Below are positions 1 to 10,488 of a stretch of DNA of 64,000 bases, in pieces. Below the pieces are notes generated by a model that was not told the DNA's origin, did not search any database, and saw only the letters and a list, made by a program, of their open reading frames with translations. A program made the translations under genes and the position numbers. The DNA is from Nemertoderma westbladi (Eukaryota > Xenacoelomorpha > Nemertodermatida > Nemertodermatidae): contig JAUCBJ010006228.1 in NCBI GenBank assembly GCA_032718475.1, positions 1-64,000 on the forward strand, read 5' to 3'. How positions within the stretch are numbered: position 1 is the first letter of the stretch; each line of letters opens with the position of its first letter.

Positions 1-93
1 CTAATTAACTAAATTAATTATGACCCGAAATATCAATCATGTGTTTAGTGGGGTTAAAATTAATTTAATTAAATTTGAAGCATTATCATAATG

Positions 94-165
94 GAAAGGA
101 GCAGGTTACCGTGGCGGTGTTTTATAACCAAAATAATAAACAAAACTTTATTTCATAAGCGGTCA
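94..165 (+). repeat. Terminal fragment of an interspersed inverted-repeat element
   Basis: The stretch starting GGAAAGGAGCAGGTTACCGTG is a diverged copy of the terminal inverted repeat of the element at 30764-32920, including the following run that reads roughly GTTTT..AACCAAAA.AATAAAC. Related ends occur at 41722-41790 and inside the small transposon at 48453-48682. No matching opposite end is visible here. The sequence at 17-30 (AATTATGACCCGA) resembles the inner edge of the same repeat, so the copy is probably rearranged. Confidence 0.55.
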
Positions 166-239
166 AATTGTGCTGGAGATTACTAATTTCACTGGCGGTC
201 AATGTGCGCCACTTACTTACTATCTGAATTTTTAAAATA

Positions 240-296
240 TTCTTAGATATAAAAATATAATAATATTGATAATATATATTATATTATATAATAATA

Positions 297-329
<33 letters not shown>

Positions 330-356
330 ATATTATATATAAATATATTAACCCTT
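240..356. repeat. AT / AAT microsatellite
   Basis: Simple-sequence DNA made almost only of A and T, with a clear (AAT)n run in the middle. No coding potential. Confidence 0.85.
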
Positions 357-410
357 ACAAGCCCAAGGCCTTTTTCTACTCCTGAAACGCCCAGGGGGAG
401 TTGGATTCCA

Positions 411-426
411 CCCCCCCCCCCCCCCC
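411..426. repeat. Homopolymer C tract (16 nt)
   Basis: Uninterrupted run of 16 C. Similar G/C runs of 9-18 nt or more recur throughout the window (7.64, 16.8, 17.7, 23.25, 25.8, 26.3, 27.2, 32.0, 32.3, 38.3, 41.9 and 61.85 kb). Confidence 0.9.
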
Positions 427-1239
427 TAATGGGTGGAGACCTACACATGCATACTACAAACTCAAAACATAAAACAACATTTTGAAAATCACAGGAGTGA
501 CACCGTGTAGCCGTGTGTCACCGACTTTCGCACAGGGAACCAAAAAAAATTTGTAAAGTACTTATTGGGGCTCTATATGTTTGAATGTTTTTTGAAAATT
601 CGTCAAACCGTACGCAAACATATTACAAAAATGGATATGAAGAAAATTCCTGAAAAATTGGTCGGATTGACACTAATTAGCACATTTCGTGGTCCTATAA
701 AATTTCATTGCATGCATATTTTTTGAATAATTTTCGAAAATTCTAAGTATTTTCATGCAAATACATTTTTGTATACAATACAACCACGCTGATTCCAAAT
801 CCGTTGTCTATTTTTTCACTACAATTCAAGTTTTTCCTCAATTTCGAAATCATTTTTTTCGCATTTTACAACTTGCGCTTTTCGTGCTATATTGTGGTGC
901 TTCTTAAAAATTCCGAATTTTGACATAGAATTATACACAATCTTGTTATAAACGGGTTCAGCTTTCAAAATATCACAATATCACCGATATATACGGCATT
1001 GGATATAAGTTAACTGAAACAAGTAGTTTATTTGAAAATTATACAGTATATTTGAAAAGTTCTAGTAGGGGATAATTTCATTTTCGAGCAATTTTGGTTA
1101 ACTACCGTGTCTTATAATTGTCACCAATGAAATCAGCACATACAAAAACCTCAGTGTGGGTGAGGATATTGACATTGTATCCTATTTCAAAATTTGAAAT
1201 TTCATTCTACTTGCACTTTTGGTGCTCTTGTGGTACTTT
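427..1239. other. AT-rich intergenic sequence, no gene seen
   Basis: No ORF of meaningful length or composition on either strand, no RNA gene motif and no clear repeat edge. It may be diverged non-coding transposon sequence. Confidence 0.6.
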
Positions 1240-2656
1240 TCAAGCGACATCCTTTACCTTGGTGGCGACAGTGGCATAAAGGGGCTGCATCGTTGTAGCT
1301 GCTGTGGGATTAAATCGCTGGTAAAACGTTACCCTACCAATAAACTCCCAAAACCCGTAGGTGGTGGTTGGGTGATGGTAGGAGTGAACGGCTTCCACCT
1401 TGTCTGGGAGCAGCTGGATGCCTGACTCATCGACGGTGTGACTGAGGACCTGAATCTCCATCACCCCAAACATGCAATCTGACGGCTGGAAGAGCTGGTG
1501 GAGGTGGCTGATATGCTCCTCAGGGGGGCACTCATGATGAGGATGTCATTGAGATACAAGTAGCGGAAGTCCAACCCAGAGCAGACAGATTCCATGAGGC
1601 ATTGGAAGGCCTGCACAGCATTCATGAGTCCGAATGGCATGCACACAAATTCGAAGAGACTGAATGGAGTGACAATGGCAGTTTTGAGAATGTCTAAGGG
1701 CGCCATGGGGATCTAGCGATAGCCCCGCACCAGGTTGACATCTGAAAAGATCATGGCCCTGGCGAGTTGCCGGATTATGGGATTGGGTACCATTCGGGGG
1801 TCATGGCATCGTTGGGAAGATGGTAGTCACCATATGGCCGCCAACAGCAGTTCAGTTTGGGCGCCATGTGGATGGGCTATGGCTAGGGACTATTCGAACA
1901 GCAAATAATCCCCATCTCCTCCATCTTCCAGAACTCCTCCCATTCGATATCGAGAATATCAGGTATAAGTCTATGGGCACAGGCGAGGAAAGGAGGACCG
2001 TGGTAGGTATGTGATGTTCCACACTATGGTGGGTAGCCGAGTCCGAGAAAGTTGGTGTTGTGATGATGGGAAACTCCGAACCACCAGGAGGTTGGCATAG
2101 ACACAGTTAATGGATTTTGATGCGAGGTTCCCAGGATGGTGGAGGAAGAGCAATGTAGGGGAATTGGCTGGAAGGTTTCCATGTCAATTTGTTGCTGCCC
2201 TTTGACATCCACCATCAGGGCGTGATTGCAGAGGAAGTTTGCCCCCCAAGCTCCAGCTGGAGGATGTAGGCAATGACAAAGTCCCAGTGGGTACGCCGGA
2301 CTTTGAACCAGAGTGGAATCTCGCAGGTACAGTAAGAGCGTATCGGCGACCTGTTAACGGCATGGAGCAGTGACCTGCTATGGCAAGAACATGTGTCGAA
2401 TCCACTGGAGAGGAACATTCTATCCTGTGCTCCGGGGTCTATGAGGAAGTGGTGTCCAGAGTTTCTGTCCCAAAGGAAGAGGAGGTTGTCCCCCTGTTGG
2501 ACTCAACCAGACAATGTAGTGGCTACCATTGGCTGGTCAGATGAATTCCTGGGAAAGAACATGGTGCCTTGTAGCCTTGCACTGCTTTGTGGCGCTACCA
2601 AACCGGGCGTGGTAGTAGCACAACCGATCCATGTTGGGTCAAGTAGTTCCCGTTGA
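1240..2656 (-). pseudogene. Ty3/Gypsy pol remnant (protease to reverse transcriptase)
   Basis: Broken pol of a Ty3/Gypsy LTR retrotransposon read on the minus strand. Near 2430-2500 a protease-like stretch reads FLIDPGAQ, where the family has D-T/S-G-A, so the active-site triad is damaged. At 1461-1706 the RT palm block reads KTAIVTPFSLFEF, then MPFGLMNAVQAFQ, then YLND where YLDD or YVDD is expected. At 1240-1473 the RT connection to RNase H appears (LSHTVDESGIQLLPDKV, then FYQRFNP). The segments lie in different frames with stops between them. Order and orientation match the gag remnant just upstream. Dead element; no LTRs recognised. Confidence 0.8.
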
Positions 2657-2686
2657 TTTCTTGGGACGAGGAGCTGATGAGGCAGG

Positions 2687-3282
2687 CTACTCCCTGGGAG
2701 AGTGCATGTTCTCCGTCGCTTTAACTCCAGCCATTTGGGTGAGTCCCTTGTGTATGACAAACCACAAAACATCGGTGGTGGCAGCCAGTGCACGTGGGTC
2801 CTCTGATGTGTCAGGGGAGACATTGAGGCAAATGTCTTCGGGAAGCTGTTCCAGGAAGAGTTGCTCAAAGAGTAAGCACAGGGTGTATCCAGCGATGAGC
2901 GCACCCATCTCATCCATTAGTTCGGATGGCTTGCGCTAACCCAGGCCACGCATGTGGAGGAGTTTTGCTGCGCGTTCGAGTCGATCCAGGGCTAATGTCC
3001 AAGGAGCCACACTTTAAGTCCCTCATACTGGCCGTTGGCAGGCGGAGCGGTGAGAGTGTCAATGAGGCGCGAGACGCTCGACTGGTCGAGGGACATGACA
3101 ACGTGAAAGTATTTTGTTGAGTCATCAACAATCCTCCGGAGGTGAAACTGTGCCACCTGCGCAAAACAAACAGATGCTTTATCTGCCCAGAATGTGGGCA
3201 GCTTGATGGCGACCGCTTTGATTACATTACCAGTAGCCATCGGGTGTGCTGGGGCAGGCGGAAGCTGGCAGTGCAGTTTCAT
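2687..3282 (-). pseudogene. Ty3/Gypsy gag remnant
   Basis: The minus-strand translation at 2992-3282 has the typical metazoan Gypsy capsid start (LPTFWADKASVCFAQVAQF, then a DDSTKYFHVV block and an APPANGQYEGLK block). After a frame change it continues at 2687-2917 with LFEQLFLEQLPEDICLNV. It lies directly upstream of the pol remnant, so both are one element. At least one frameshift and no zinc knuckle seen. Not functional. Confidence 0.8.
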
Positions 3283-3420
3283 AATTATTTAATTTAACGT
3301 TTATAGGCTTAAACGAAATGCGTTTGAGGAAGTCTGGGTCACCATTGTAGCCTGTAGGCTACTAGCTGGTGGAGTATATCTCAACATAATTATATAATCA
3401 GCGAAAAATAGATCAGCTGA

Positions 3421-3876
3421 CTACTACTAATACTAGTATCATCTGCATTTTTAAGAATGCTGTTAATTAAGTGAATTAAGTATGCTGACTTATCGACAAA
3501 ATTGTACCGCCACAACTCCCTATCACCCATGACATTTGCTAGATCATCCACATCTTCAAGGCCAGTGTCCTTTAAGATGCTTCTCAAGAAAGTCATGGGC
3601 TGTCCACCATGCGAAATCACTCCATGAGGCTGCCAAATGCACTGGCTTGTCCTCACGGCGAAAGCAATGTCCTGCAAAGCGGAGGCAATTTTGTTCTAGT
3701 GTCAAGCTTGGGGGAACCAATGAGACACCTGCAATGTTATATAGTGTCTGGTTGGAGATGTGTGCATTGTACTTGACACAATGAACCCGGCGTACCATTC
3801 TTGTGAATGTGCCAACAAGAGATTTGGTGTCCTCAGCAGTTAGAGCCAATCATGGACTCCCATAGAGGAGTACTGG
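3421..3876 (-). pseudogene. RTE-like LINE, 3' end fragment
   Basis: Matches the last third of the ORF of the full LINE at 18588-22345 (ALTAEDTKSL, YNAHISNQTLYN, LRFAGHCFRRED, VMGDRELWRCNFVD types) on the opposite strand, including the (TAG)n-type tail at 3421-3430. A 36-bp direct repeat flanks it: one copy at 3385-3420 abuts the LINE tail, the other lies at 3908-3943. This looks like the target-site duplication of a 5'-truncated retrotransposition. Internal deletions break the frame (CIWQPHGVISHGG instead of the longer parent sequence). Confidence 0.8.
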
Positions 3877-5144
3877 ATATATAATCATAATTATATAATT
3901 ATATACACATAATTATATAATCAGCGAAAAATAGATCAGCTGACTAGAACTATACTGTACTTGTGTACTACACTACTGTCTGACTGTGTAAATACTGCAG
4001 TCTGGTTAGGCTAGCGGACAGCCATTTAGCCAAAAACTATCACTTCCCCCCTTTCAGATTGGATGACCTTTTTGTAGCCGTTACATTATAATATTTAAAT
4101 ATCATTATCGGCATAAGATAGTTTTTCATATTGACCAATTGAGCAGCCTATGATCTTAATTTTACCCATAAGTACAAAATTCACTGTCAACAATACCTAC
4201 CTGCCATCAATCGCAGGTACTTGTACCTTATGTGCCTTTGGGTTGGGGTGCAGATTAAAAGGGGAGGAACACACTGGCCCCTTTCTTTGATTGATTAGCG
4301 GTTTAGTTTAATTTCTCAAATACCGTACAGATTTTGTGATAGAATCGCTCAATTTTAAATTTGTGTTTCATAACTGAGCCACGTGCTGCACGAAGACCCA
4401 ATTAACCTGTAGTAACTGTTAATTCCATCCAAATCTCCTGTCTGCCATGTCTGTTATACACTAGTGCGGTGCGTTTTTTACTTTTTTTCTATTTCATTGT
4501 TCTACCGGTGCACAAAAGTTGCCAAATGGTAAAAAAAATAAGGCAAAAAAAATTATTTAAATTTCGTCTATATCTTCACAGATCCCAAGAGGGTTGAAAT
4601 TTTGAGCCATCACGATGCGCCATAATTAAATTTATAGCAATATTACACATTAATGAAAGATCAATGACTCAAGAAAAAACTTCCTGCATGCATCAAATGT
4701 CATCAAATGGGTCCACACTTTGTTAGATACCCAAATTTTAATTTTTGGATCAAGGGAACTAGTGCCGCAGGCACATGGACAGAACCTACCATTTGGCACA
4801 AGTGATGATAATTCTAAATTTTCGCGATGGCAACTTTGAGTTCTCCTACTGCATTAATAGTATACTCATTAGAACCGCAATGACCGATTTAGTGGGGGTA
4901 GACACCTTCAAATCAATCGTAGATCGAATAGTTCTTGAAATTTCGCTGAAAATGTGAAGTCCGGTACAAGTCTACATTACCGCCTTGATGCGATATGGAC
5001 AAATCCTCAAAAAATTTTATTTTTAATTATCTCAAGGAATCAAGAATAGACACATCGCTGCAAGAAATTGATTTATTGTATACAGACACCTTCAAAATTA
5101 AGGAGTAGTGATTAATTCACTATAGTTTTTGTAATAATGAGCCC
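3877..5144. repeat. Non-coding insert between two LINE fragments
   Basis: About 1.27 kb of AT-rich DNA separates two LINE pieces that are adjacent in the parent element. The LINE sequence ATCATGGACTCC... of 28 bp is present at both edges (3849-3876 and 5145-5172), as a target duplication would give. Inside, 4461-4738 is a copy of the repeat at 7253-7520. No convincing coding region. Confidence 0.5.
4461..4738 (+). repeat. Interspersed repeat, copy 1
   Basis: About 280 bp, clearly similar to 7253-7520 in the same orientation (shared TGCGTTTTTTACTTTTTTT, TTCTACCGGTGC and AATGAAAGATCAATGACTCA blocks). Non-coding; family not recognised. Confidence 0.75.
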
Positions 5145-5613
5145 ATCATGGACTCCCATAGAGGAGTACTGGAACTACCGCTGCTCTAAATAATCGGACC
5201 TTAAGTTTCCGATTAATTCTATGTGACTTCCAAATCCTGGAAAGCCTATTCAAGACTGCCCATACCTTTCCTTGCGTATTCGAAGGTCCTCACCTGACTT
5301 CCGGATCCATGATCCCAGGTAACAGAAGTCGTCCACATGCTCAAGCATTCCATCCTTTGAGCTTATGCTCATCCCGTCAGAGACTTGCTGAGGACTTTAA
5401 AAGTTAACTGTCAAAATTTTGGTCTTTTTGGAGTTAATAAAATAACCAACGCCGTTGGTCTCCCTCTAGTGATTCTGAGAGTACACCTAAGTCATCACCA
5501 AAGTCTAGATCAGTTAGGTACTTGGCAGGATTTCCTCGAATTCTGGAGCCAGTAGGTGGAGTTACTATCACCTCATGATCATTATGATGATCTAAGGACA
5601 TGTGTAGAACATA
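5145..5613 (-). pseudogene. RTE-like LINE, internal fragment
   Basis: Minus-strand match to about 21405-21920 of the full LINE: the FADD palm region, the YLGSWI block and the LFRAAVVPVLLYGS block are recognisable. Lacks the 3' end and everything upstream of the palm. Several indels and stops. Either the other half of the LINE at 3421-3876 or an independent truncated copy. Confidence 0.75.
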
Positions 5614-5716
5614 GTCAACTTTAACAAATAAACTTTAATAGTGACTATATTAACTTTATTCAAATCAAAACTTTCTTAGTGAATGATGAAACTGCTATGA
5701 ATGAATACATTTATTA

Positions 5717-5770
5717 TAGGAAGAGATCTAGGGGTCTTAACCTCGAATGATAAGCTTATTTTACCGAAAA
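5717..5770 (+). repeat. Short interspersed motif, copies at 6133 and 31434
   Basis: A block containing GATCT..GGGTCTTAACCTCG and TTATTTTACCGAAAATA precedes the left arm of the inverted repeat here, recurs at 6133-6187 before the right arm, and again at 31434-31490. Same orientation each time. Function unknown; may be the edge of a larger repeat family. Confidence 0.6.
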
Positions 5771-6021
5771 TAACTTATCTTTTATTGGCGCAATTGTAGG
5801 ACTAATCCCATCACATGCGTACTTTTTAACCGGGTGTTGTACAAATTTAGGAATCGCGTAATTTTTCTTGAAATTAATATCTCATATCTCTCCAATCCAC
5901 GTACGCGTTTCGACCTTACTGGGTCTCATCAGCGTGGTGTCGGATTCGAACCTGGGACCTCGAGGTGGAAGCCGAGACTACAACCACTAGGCCACAGGTT
6001 CTTGAGATATGGAGTATTAAT
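5771..6021 (-). repeat. SINE-like repeat with tRNA promoter and hammerhead, left (minus) copy
   Basis: 251 bp, an almost exact inverted copy of 6208-6459 with a 186-bp spacer. On the minus strand it has a Pol III box A (TGGCCTAGTGG, 5984-5994), a box B (GGTTCGAATCC, 5942-5952) and then a hammerhead core. The reading frame across it is just translated SINE, not a protein. Confidence 0.75.
5891..5944 (-). ncRNA. Hammerhead ribozyme motif (type I), left copy
   Basis: The minus strand reads CTGATGA, then stem II GACC-CAGTAA-GGTC, then GAAA, then CGCGTA before a strand CGTGG that pairs with CCACG upstream of CTGATGA. All conserved core nucleotides are present. Stem III is minimal: the self-complementary CGCG could pair intramolecularly for only one base pair, or between two molecules for four. 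Compared with the right copy there is one A/T change at the base of stem I. Activity is inferred from the motif only. Confidence 0.75.
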
Positions 6022-6207
6022 TTATTTACTTTATTTATCCATTTTATTATTAGCCCCTGATTTTTATTATTGATAGTAACAATGTGTTGGCAAGCTGTAT
6101 TTTTCGAGGTATTTGTTATTAAACATTTATTATAGGAAGGGATCTATGGGTCTTAACCTCGAATGATAAGCTTATTTTACCGAAAATAAATGGCAGCTGG
6201 CTTTGAA

Positions 6208-6459
6208 ATTAATACTCCATATCTCAAGAACCTGTGGCCTAGTGGTTGTAGTCTCGGCTTCCACCTCGAGGTCCCAGGTTCGAATCCGACACCACGCTGA
6301 TGAGACCCAGTAAGGTCGAAACGCGTACGTGGTTTGGAGAGATATGAGATATTAATTTCAAGAAAAAATACGCGATTCCTAAATTTGTACACTACCCGGT
6401 TAAAAAGTACGCATGTGATGGGATTAGTCCTACAATTGCGCCAATAAAAGATAAGTTAT
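6208..6459 (+). repeat. SINE-like repeat with tRNA promoter and hammerhead, right (plus) copy
   Basis: Plus-strand partner of 5771-6021. Box A TGGCCTAGTGG at 6235-6245 and box B GGTTCGAATCC at 6277-6287 fit the Pol III consensus with 31 nt between them, as in tRNA-derived SINEs. The unit is bracketed by imperfect inverted repeats (ATTAATACTCCATATCTC at 6208; its complement near 6338-6355) that would lengthen ribozyme stem I. No poly-A tail seen. Confidence 0.75.
6285..6338 (+). ncRNA. Hammerhead ribozyme motif (type I), right copy
   Basis: Core CTGATGA at 6297-6303; stem II GACC (6304-6307) with GGTC (6314-6317) and a 6-nt loop; GAAA at 6318-6321; short stem III in CGCG (6322-6325); cleavage triplet GTA (6325-6327), so the cut would follow 6327. 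Stem I is ACCACG (6291-6296) with CGTGGT (6328-6333), then a small internal loop, then TCC/GGA. This is the open-stem-I architecture of natural hammerheads. Short-stem-III hammerheads are known from amphibian satellite DNA and Penelope-like elements and are thought to act as dimers. Confidence 0.8.
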
Positions 6460-6495
6460 ACCTCGAAAAATACAGCTTGCCAACACATTGTTAGC

Positions 6496-7252
6496 ATCAA
6501 TAATGAATGAATACAGTTTATTCAAGCTAATTTCTTTGCACCAGAGCATCATTCACTCCATGCTGTTACTACATTTCCATGCTGAATAATATCACCAAGA
6601 TAACATAACAACTTGTATAATTGAATTATGTTTACCAAACGAATAATCGAAAACTCCCCATATGTTCATTATTATGGATGAAACAGAATATTTTCGTCAA
6701 ACATGTAAACCTGTATTCAAAATTCTTTAAAATAATAATTTTCTTCGTTACAAAAACACTCATTGATGTAGCTCAATCAAACAACAACTACGTCTAAGCG
6801 TATATGGTGATAAATAGCTCAAAATTCAATAAACAAATGTAACATTAGTTTCAAATGCTGACTTAGGAAAAAAATAAAATAGTTAATAAATAGAAAGTCC
6901 AGTATCATAAAAACATTAAATTTAAATAGCATTTCGTAATTCCCAGGTTGAAAAAATACAGTAACCAGTGATTTGGGTAGGGTAGGGTATTCCACCGGAC
7001 CAATTTCGTTTATTATTTTGGTTCGATTAGAGGGTTAAGTGGTCAGGGCTTCAATGCTCAATCCCAATCCCTGACGGGCGTAAGAGTAAGATAAGTAACT
7101 GAAGCAGAAGTAAGATCGAAATATAAAATAAGTTTTACGGGTGTTTTCCCCTTTTCTTGGATCCGGTAACATACTGTAGACTATGTGAAAACTAATTTAG
7201 CGCACTGATTCTATGTTCATCCACACATGTACACAACACACATGTACGTACA
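6496..7252. other. AT-rich intergenic sequence, no gene seen
   Basis: No credible ORF, RNA motif or repeat boundary was found on either strand. Confidence 0.6.
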
Positions 7253-7520
7253 CTAGGGTGATGCGTTTTTTACTTTTTTTGATTTCGTTGTTCTACCGGT
7301 GCGCAAAATTTGCCAAATGGTTAAAAATTAAGGCAAAAAAAATTTATCTAAATTTCATCGATATCTTGACGGATCCCAAGGGGTTTGAAATTTTGAGCCT
7401 TCGTGATGCACCACAATTAAAATTATAACAATATAACACATTAATGAAAGATCAATGACTCAAGAAAGAACTTCTTGCATGCACCAAATGTCATCAAATG
7501 GGTCCAAACTTAGTTTGATA
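7253..7520 (+). repeat. Interspersed repeat, copy 2
   Basis: Same family and orientation as 4461-4738. Its right end is cut at about 7516 by the LTR of element A, so A inserted into this repeat. Confidence 0.7.
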
Positions 7521-8176
7521 TTTAAGCGGATTCAATTCCCTACATCACCCACCAAAAATGGGACTAGTGGCATTTTACCAATATAGTTGGCGATGCGAGA
7601 TTACCAATAATAATCTCGCCTCATAACCAACTGGGGGGGGGGGGGGGGGGGGACACACGCCATAAGCCACAGAGAGAGGTGAGAGGTCAAACCACCTCAG
7701 AGGGACAAACCAGCTAGTGAGGCCAGCAGCAGGGGGTAACACCAACAGGGAGTGGCGAGGCGAGAATTAATAGTTAAGCCAATAGCTGGCAAGGAAGTAG
7801 ATTGGGAGGATAGGAGCGCATCCATTGGGTACCAGAGGCCACACAGCAGTGTAGGGCGTAAACCAAAATGTGTCAATAACATAATCATTCTAATTACTGA
7901 TTACTGGTCAGTTGATTTCCTCAGGGTTGCAAACTGGCGTAGTTTTTGACCGTCGTCTTTTATATTGTTGCTTTTAGTATACTGTTATATAATATCTCAT
8001 AATTATCAGTCTGACTGTGCTATTATCGCTGCGATCATTAATACTGAGAAACGAACTATATTGTTTTCCATCGGCCTCGGCCAAAGATATTATCCAGTTT
8101 AGTCCAGCAGCCCAATGACAAAGCGACGCGTACGATCTATACCGGTCGGGAGTTGAACTGCATCACTCCCGTCACA
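7516..8176 (+). repeat. 5' LTR of element A
   Basis: Right end ...TCACTCCCGTCACA at 8176 matches the CCCGTCACA end of the B and C LTRs. The left end begins TGATA...GCGGATTCAATTCCC, like TGTTAGC..ATTCAAT in the others. About 660 bp, much diverged from B and C, with a G-run of about 22 nt at about 7631-7652. The left boundary is approximate, placed where the older repeat is interrupted. Confidence 0.6.
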
Positions 8177-8240
8177 GTCAAAAACTCAACATCAGGCAAA
8201 TAACAACTAAGACAAACTGTGATCACAACCCGAGAGAAAC

Positions 8241-9167
8241 ATGAGCGAACAACGAGATGCGCCCCAGATCTCGGAGGAAGAAAGAACATCGCCGCGGACC
8301 CCGGACGTCACAGACCAAACGATCCGAGAGGCCGCGACGAGACAATACCGGCCCGCCACCCCGGATTCACCACAGAGGGACGATCCGGATACCCAAGCGG
8401 AGGGCGATCGACAACGAGGAGGGAAAAGCGAGGAGTTGACGCGAGGTGACAACAGCGGTTGAAATACCGAAGTCGCCGGCCAACCACAGGCCGAGGGCGG
8501 CGAACGGCCCACCGGAACAGCGACGGTGGGGCCAACGGTACGACGCCGGATGAGAAGAGAAGGTAGAGTCAGCGGGGAGGACATCGGGACGAGTGATCAC
8601 CTGCGACGGGCGTACAATGCCACGAAGAGGATATTAAAGGACACTAAGGAAGGGAGAAAGGTAGACCAGCCTAAACTATATCAGAGGTTAGGTGAGTGCA
8701 ATAAACATTTCCGCTATTTAGTCCGTTTTGGACAGGGGGAACTGGCGAATGAGAGGGCGAGGGGGGTCGCCACAGAACTGTTTGAATTGCGGCGATCCGA
8801 GGTGATGGAGGCGGACGTAGTGTACGTAGGGCCTTAGTGGATGCGAGGGAGATTAAGTTAGTGGGATGGGCAGACCCGCACAACGGCGAATCCGAGCTTA
8901 ACTCCAAGGATTCGGTGTCGTTGGTTAGTAGGAACCCCAGCAAATGGGGGAAATTGGCAGGACAGACAGGCGACGGGAGTCCGTCGCAACCGAAAAGTCC
9001 GCTACATCCTCCTTGAAAGCAAGATGGGTGTTAGAGATAGATCTGGCGTGTCAACTAGACATTGTTGCGCTGGATCAAAAGGAACTAGAAAGGCAGTTGG
9101 ACGAGGGAACCGCATTGCTAGAGAGGGAGATAAAATTAGCGAGAGAGTGTAAAGAGAGGGCCGAGAG
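8241..9167 (+). pseudogene. Element A Gag N-terminal region, part 1
   Basis: Starts at the ATG following the LTR and leader (MSEQRDAPQ...). It aligns along its length with the minus-strand ORF of B at 23252-24643: the P/T-rich start, VRRRMRREG, RLGECNKHFRYL.RFGQGEL, ERARGVATELFEL, then the coiled-coil start near 9050-9167. A stop near 8461 and frame changes near 8840-8950 break it. It continues after B at 25318. Role inferred: assembly or nucleic-acid-binding part of Gag upstream of capsid; no known domain recognised. Confidence 0.65.
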
Positions 9168-9731
9168 TGTGACGGGATCTACGGATCCCGATTTATCCAT
9201 TTGGGTCTTCAATCTACGCGTCCCCGCCGTGTATGTGAAAAGGTTCGTCAAGAGTTCTGATGTTCGATAATATATATAAAGCAGTAAGGGTATAATATAA
9301 TTGATGTAGCACATTTGAATGATTACTGGTTACCGGTAGATAAGTATTACATAAAGTGGCGGTAGAGGATAGTGATAGAAGTTCCCGTTCCGCCATGACT
9401 GCACTGACTAGCTAAAGTGAATGAATAACATGATTACTGATAATATATTGCACCGGTTGGCCGCATTACACTACTACCGATGCCTTCCCCCCATTGGATA
9501 ATAACTCACTTCTCACCCTCCCATCTCCCTGGGAGTACTTCCCCCCGCTGCTGTCTCTCTCTCCCTCCCGGAGGTGTAACCTCTAACCCCCGCTGTGTGT
9601 GTTCCCTTTGGGGCCTGTTGCCCCTGCTTATTGGGGTGACATGAGGTTGGTTGGTAACCAACCTCGTGCTCCCAATATTGCTTAAAACCAACTCTGTGTG
9701 GGCCTGGTTAGCGGAATTGAATACGCTAACA
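9168..9731 (-). repeat. Element B 3' LTR
   Basis: 564 bp. By eye it differs from the 5' LTR (24753-25317) by about 20 substitutions and two or three short indels (about 3.5%), so the insertion is fairly young. Contains GATAATATATATAAAG, a possible TATA region on the plus strand. Confidence 0.9.
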
Positions 9732-10488
9732 CTCCCCCCCCATGCTATTTTCCCGGTGAGAAGATAGCATCCACCTCTAGTGCGCTACAATTCCGCTGGA
9801 TTTCGACCTAGCGTCGAGTGTGGGGTGGAACTATTTTCCTTGGAGCCGGCTTTCCAGACCGCCCCCTATGGGTATGATATCACTACCCTGTTTACCTGAC
9901 GTCCCGTGTCGGGCCGATCGTGCGCTCCTCTCACACGACTTTTGTTTCCCCAACACTTTCACCACTAACTCTACTCTGTTCTCACCCTGACTCTCCTCTA
10001 CTTCTCCTCACTTCCGCTCTAACTCTCGGACTTCCCTGTCCCTCACTCAGCCTCTTATTCCTCCCCCCCACACTTGAATTGCACCCGCACTCTCTTCGCA
10101 CTACAACTCAACCCCTATCTCTCCCACTCACTCCCGACGAGTTTCACCCCCCTCCTGTGCCGTCGCACTCAAGAAGTGTGATGTCGTCCAGTGTGTCGTC
10201 CGTGATAGTATTATAGTCTATTGGTCCCCAGTCCCAGTAGCTAATTGAGAAAAGGTTGTACGACTATAGTACTTACTTTGATTGTATTTACTTGCTAAAC
10301 TAATGATGATTACTACGTACGTACATACTAATTGCACTTTTCAATTATTTAAATGATTTGAATTCGTACTTAGGAGTTCGCACGTCTCGCGTGCTGCCTT
10401 CCAGGCATATTACATGGATGTCTTAGTTCGTTCCACCTGCCTTTGGGAACCACCTCAACTCTTTCCCTCTATCGTCCTCCTCCCTTGG
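9732..10488 (-). other. Element B 3' untranslated region
   Basis: Between the zinc-knuckle ORF and the 3' LTR. C-rich, with the polypurine tract complement CTCCCCCCC at 9732-9739. The equivalent region of C (51954-52530) is clearly similar, including the CAAGAAG.GTGA block. No ORF judged real. Confidence 0.7.

Noticed and set aside
411-426. G/C runs as telomere-like sequence
   Set aside because: They are plain homopolymers scattered through the window without a telomeric unit.
6225-6290. A true tRNA gene
   Set aside because: Box A and B are good, but a clean acceptor stem and anticodon arm are not evident and the unit is part of a duplicated repeat with a ribozyme.
5834-6392. Short ORFs containing SHQRGVGFEPGTS and similar
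   Set aside because: They are translations across the tRNA-like and hammerhead parts of the SINE, in mirrored copies.
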